A stretch of DNA of 6,743 bases. It comes from Candidatus Nanopelagicales bacterium (GTDB lineage: Bacteria; Actinomycetota; Actinomycetes; S36-B12). Positions 5,603-6,743 of this stretch are shown here, in pieces. The translations under genes were made by a program, and so were the position numbers. The notes beneath the pieces were generated by a model, which made no database searches, was not told where the DNA came from, and saw only the letters and a program-made list of their open reading frames with translations. Positions within the stretch are counted from its first letter, which is position 1. Each line of letters begins with the position of its first letter. The stretch lies in contig JALQSY010000094.1 in assembly GCA_023264215.1 (NCBI GenBank), positions 1 to 6,743 of the forward strand, given 5' to 3'.

Positions 5603-6217
5603 TCAGCTTCCCAGCGGTCGCGGGGGCCACAGCACGGCGACGACGCGCCCGCGGACGTCGTCGACCGACAGGGTCCCTCCGCGACTGTCCAGGAGCACGC
5701 GACTGTCGCGCGCCGTCGCGCGGTCATCCGCCAGGACGAAGACCTCGCCCGGGGGGACGACGACGTCGAAATCGACCTGATCGGTCGGACCACGGGCGTA
5801 CGACTCGTCGACTGCCGTGCCGTCCACCGAGATGCGGCCGTCCTCATCGCAGCAGGTGACGCGCTGGCCCCCGACGGCGATCACGCGCACGATGGCATCG
5901 TCGGCCCCGGTCCCCCACTCCGCGGGACCTGCGATGGCGACGACATCGCCAGGTGCGGGGTCCCCCCACGGCGACACGAGCACCCGCTCACCCGGCGCGA
6001 GGGTCGGAAGCATGGCGTCGTCGGCGACGTAGGCCACTTGCCCGAGGACAAGCCGCGCGGCGATGATGAGTGCGGCCACCACAGCCGCGACGATGCCGGC
6101 TTCGCGAGCCGCGATCAGGGCCCACCGGGCCGGGGTGCGCGTCGCCTTGGGGGCGGCGTGCCGGCCGCGCACGACGGGGATGGGCTGAGTGTCGTCATGC
6201 GGGCGCGCAGCGCTCAT
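5603..6217 (-). CDS. Signal peptidase I paralogue lacking catalytic Ser and Lys (probable pseudoenzyme)
   Basis: The protein has 204 aa: a cytoplasmic N-terminus (1-31), one membrane segment (about 32-62), then a Peptidase_S26 extracytoplasmic domain. It aligns throughout with the upstream lepB product: RVIAVGGQRVTCCDEDGRIS (111-130) against RVIGVGGDRVVCCDADGLIT, and FDVVVPPGEVFVLADDR (150-166) against FDVLVPDGTLWVMGDHR. However, box B reads DDAMLPTL, so the nucleophile Ser of SMxPT is Ala68. The general-base Lys of the KRVIG box is Val110 (AIVRVIA). Box E reads ADDRATARDSR instead of GDxRxxSxDSR, so Gly and Ser positions are Ala163 and Ala169. The frame is intact with no internal stop, so it looks maintained. 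The start at 6217 overlaps the upstream lepB stop as ATGA. The likely role is an inactive partner, regulator or substrate-binding subunit; this is inference. S. aureus SpsA and S. pyogenes SipA are known inactive S26 relatives. Confidence 0.9.
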   Translation of the reverse strand: MSAARPHDDTQPIPVVRGRHAAPKATRTPARWALIAAREAGIVAAVVAALIIAARLVLGQVAYVADDAMLPTLAPGERVLVSPWGDPAPGDVVAIAGPAEWGTGADDAIVRVIAVGGQRVTCCDEDGRISVDGTAVDESYARGPTDQVDFDVVVPPGEVFVLADDRATARDSRVLLDSRGGTLSVDDVRGRVVAVLWPPRPLGS

Positions 6218-6743
6218 GACGACGAGGGTGCCTCATCGAGTGCCGGCTGCTCGAAGGTCGCAGGGATCTCGAGGATCTGCGCATTGCCGAACGGCCAGAC
6301 GACGGCGAAGGCCCTGCCGATCACCTTGTCGACCGGCACGAATCCGCCACCGGGGTCCCCCATGTGCGCACGCGAATCCGCCGACGCGGAGCGGTGATCG
6401 CCCATGACCCACAGGGTGCCATCGGGCACGAGGACGTCGAACGACTGCTTGCTCGGCGGATTGTTCCGATAGAGGTAGTCGCGCTCCTGCAGCGGCACTC
6501 CATTGACCGTGATCAGACCGTCCGCATCGCAGCAGACGACCCGGTCGCCCCCGACCCCGATGACGCGCTTGATGAAGTCCGTATCGCGCGGAGGGGCCAG
6601 GCCGACGATCTCACCGACGATGCGCCCCAGGGATTCCAGCGGTGACCTCTCCGGCTCCACGATGTCGCCCGTGACGAATGATCCCGTCCCGTCGAAGACG
6701 ATGACATCGCCGCGCTCGACCGGGCGCAGGTGGTAGACGACCT
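6214..6743 (-). CDS. lepB: Signal peptidase I, C-terminal part
   Basis: The last 175 codons are present; the 5' end, including the membrane anchor and the SMxPT serine box, lies beyond the right edge. The visible part holds the Peptidase_S26 domain: VERGDVIVF near its start, then FIKRVIGVGGD with the catalytic Lys codon at 6568-6570, the paired Cys of VVCCDADG, and box E GDHRSASADSR with the conserved Gly, Ser and Asp all present. It therefore looks like an active enzyme cutting signal peptides from exported preproteins at the outer face of the membrane. The C-terminus has a short tail after AVVWPF ending in three Ser. A start at GTG 6660 is possible in frame but would remove half the domain, so the gene must begin outside the window. 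In actinobacteria rplS usually lies just upstream. The TGA stop overlaps the start of the paralogue. Confidence 0.93.
   Translation of the reverse strand, partial: VVYHLRPVERGDVIVFDGTGSFVTGDIVEPERSPLESLGRIVGEIVGLAPPRDTDFIKRVIGVGGDRVVCCDADGLITVNGVPLQERDYLYRNNPPSKQSFDVLVPDGTLWVMGDHRSASADSRAHMGDPGGGFVPVDKVIGRAFAVVWPFGNAQILEIPATFEQPALDEAPSSS

Noticed and set aside
3669..5780. A 703-codon open frame on the plus strand, antisense to comM, yraN, rnhB and lepB
   Set aside because: It lies opposite well-identified genes, its translation is Arg/Ala/Gly/Asp-rich low-complexity with no domain, and it crosses several real gene boundaries. Long antisense frames are expected at this GC content.
4759..5847. 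A 362-codon minus-strand open frame through rnhB
   Set aside because: It is a shifted-frame shadow of rnhB and the lepB paralogue; the composition is Arg/Ser/Trp-rich and has no family similarity.
5603..6217. The second lepB as a pseudogene
   Set aside because: The frame is full length with normal start, coupling, membrane segment and conserved non-catalytic regions; only active-site positions are changed, so an inactive but expressed protein is more likely.
4916..6397. A 493-codon plus-strand open frame antisense to rnhB and both lepB genes
   Set aside because: It is an antisense shadow of three conserved genes with no domain of its own.
6214..6660. A short lepB starting at GTG 6660
   Set aside because: The frame stays open upstream to the window edge and encodes conserved signal peptidase sequence (VERGDVIVF), so the gene begins outside the window.

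Overview
The window comes from a high-GC actinobacterium. GC is very high throughout, the only stop codons are TGA and TAG, and the gene order is the conserved actinobacterial chromosome block lepB - rnhB - yraN - comM - dprA - xerC // M23 peptidase // rpsB. From memory, Mycobacterium tuberculosis and Streptomyces carry this block between rplS and rpsB-tsf. No mobile element, prophage, CRISPR array, tRNA or rRNA is visible. The genus cannot be fixed from the sequence.

Layout, left to right. Positions 1-45 are the first 15 codons of rpsB (ribosomal protein S2), minus strand, running off the left edge. Positions 46-306 hold the shared upstream region of rpsB and the divergent gene. It contains a probable rpsB promoter, a leader of about 170 nt rich in inverted repeats that can fold around the rpsB ribosome-binding site, and a hairpin touching the start of the plus-strand gene. 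Positions 307-894 (plus) encode a secreted LytM/M23-type protein whose N-terminus carries three tandem 42-bp repeats. Its stop codon interlocks with that of convergent xerC. Positions 891-6743 are all minus strand and read, in transcription order: lepB (truncated by the right edge), a second lepB paralogue lacking the catalytic residues, rnhB, a 123-bp gap, yraN, comM, dprA, xerC.

The minus-strand genes are tightly packed. There is an ATGA overlap between the two lepB genes, a 9-bp gap to rnhB, a TGATG junction between yraN and comM, and a 13-nt overlap between comM and dprA. This suggests one or two operons, possibly split at the gap upstream of yraN. Functions fall into protein export (LepB pair), RNA-DNA hybrid repair (RNase HII), competence and ssDNA handling (YraN, ComM, DprA), chromosome dimer resolution (XerC), cell wall (M23) and translation (S2).

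This is mostly a conserved housekeeping region and I do not see a wholly new system. The most interesting points are: (1) the second signal peptidase has lost the catalytic Ser and Lys and two further conserved positions but is otherwise intact and translationally coupled to an apparently active partner; (2) the structured rpsB leader; (3) the recent-looking 42-bp minisatellite, with hairpin junctions and the only TTA codon I can find in the window, in the exported M23 protein.
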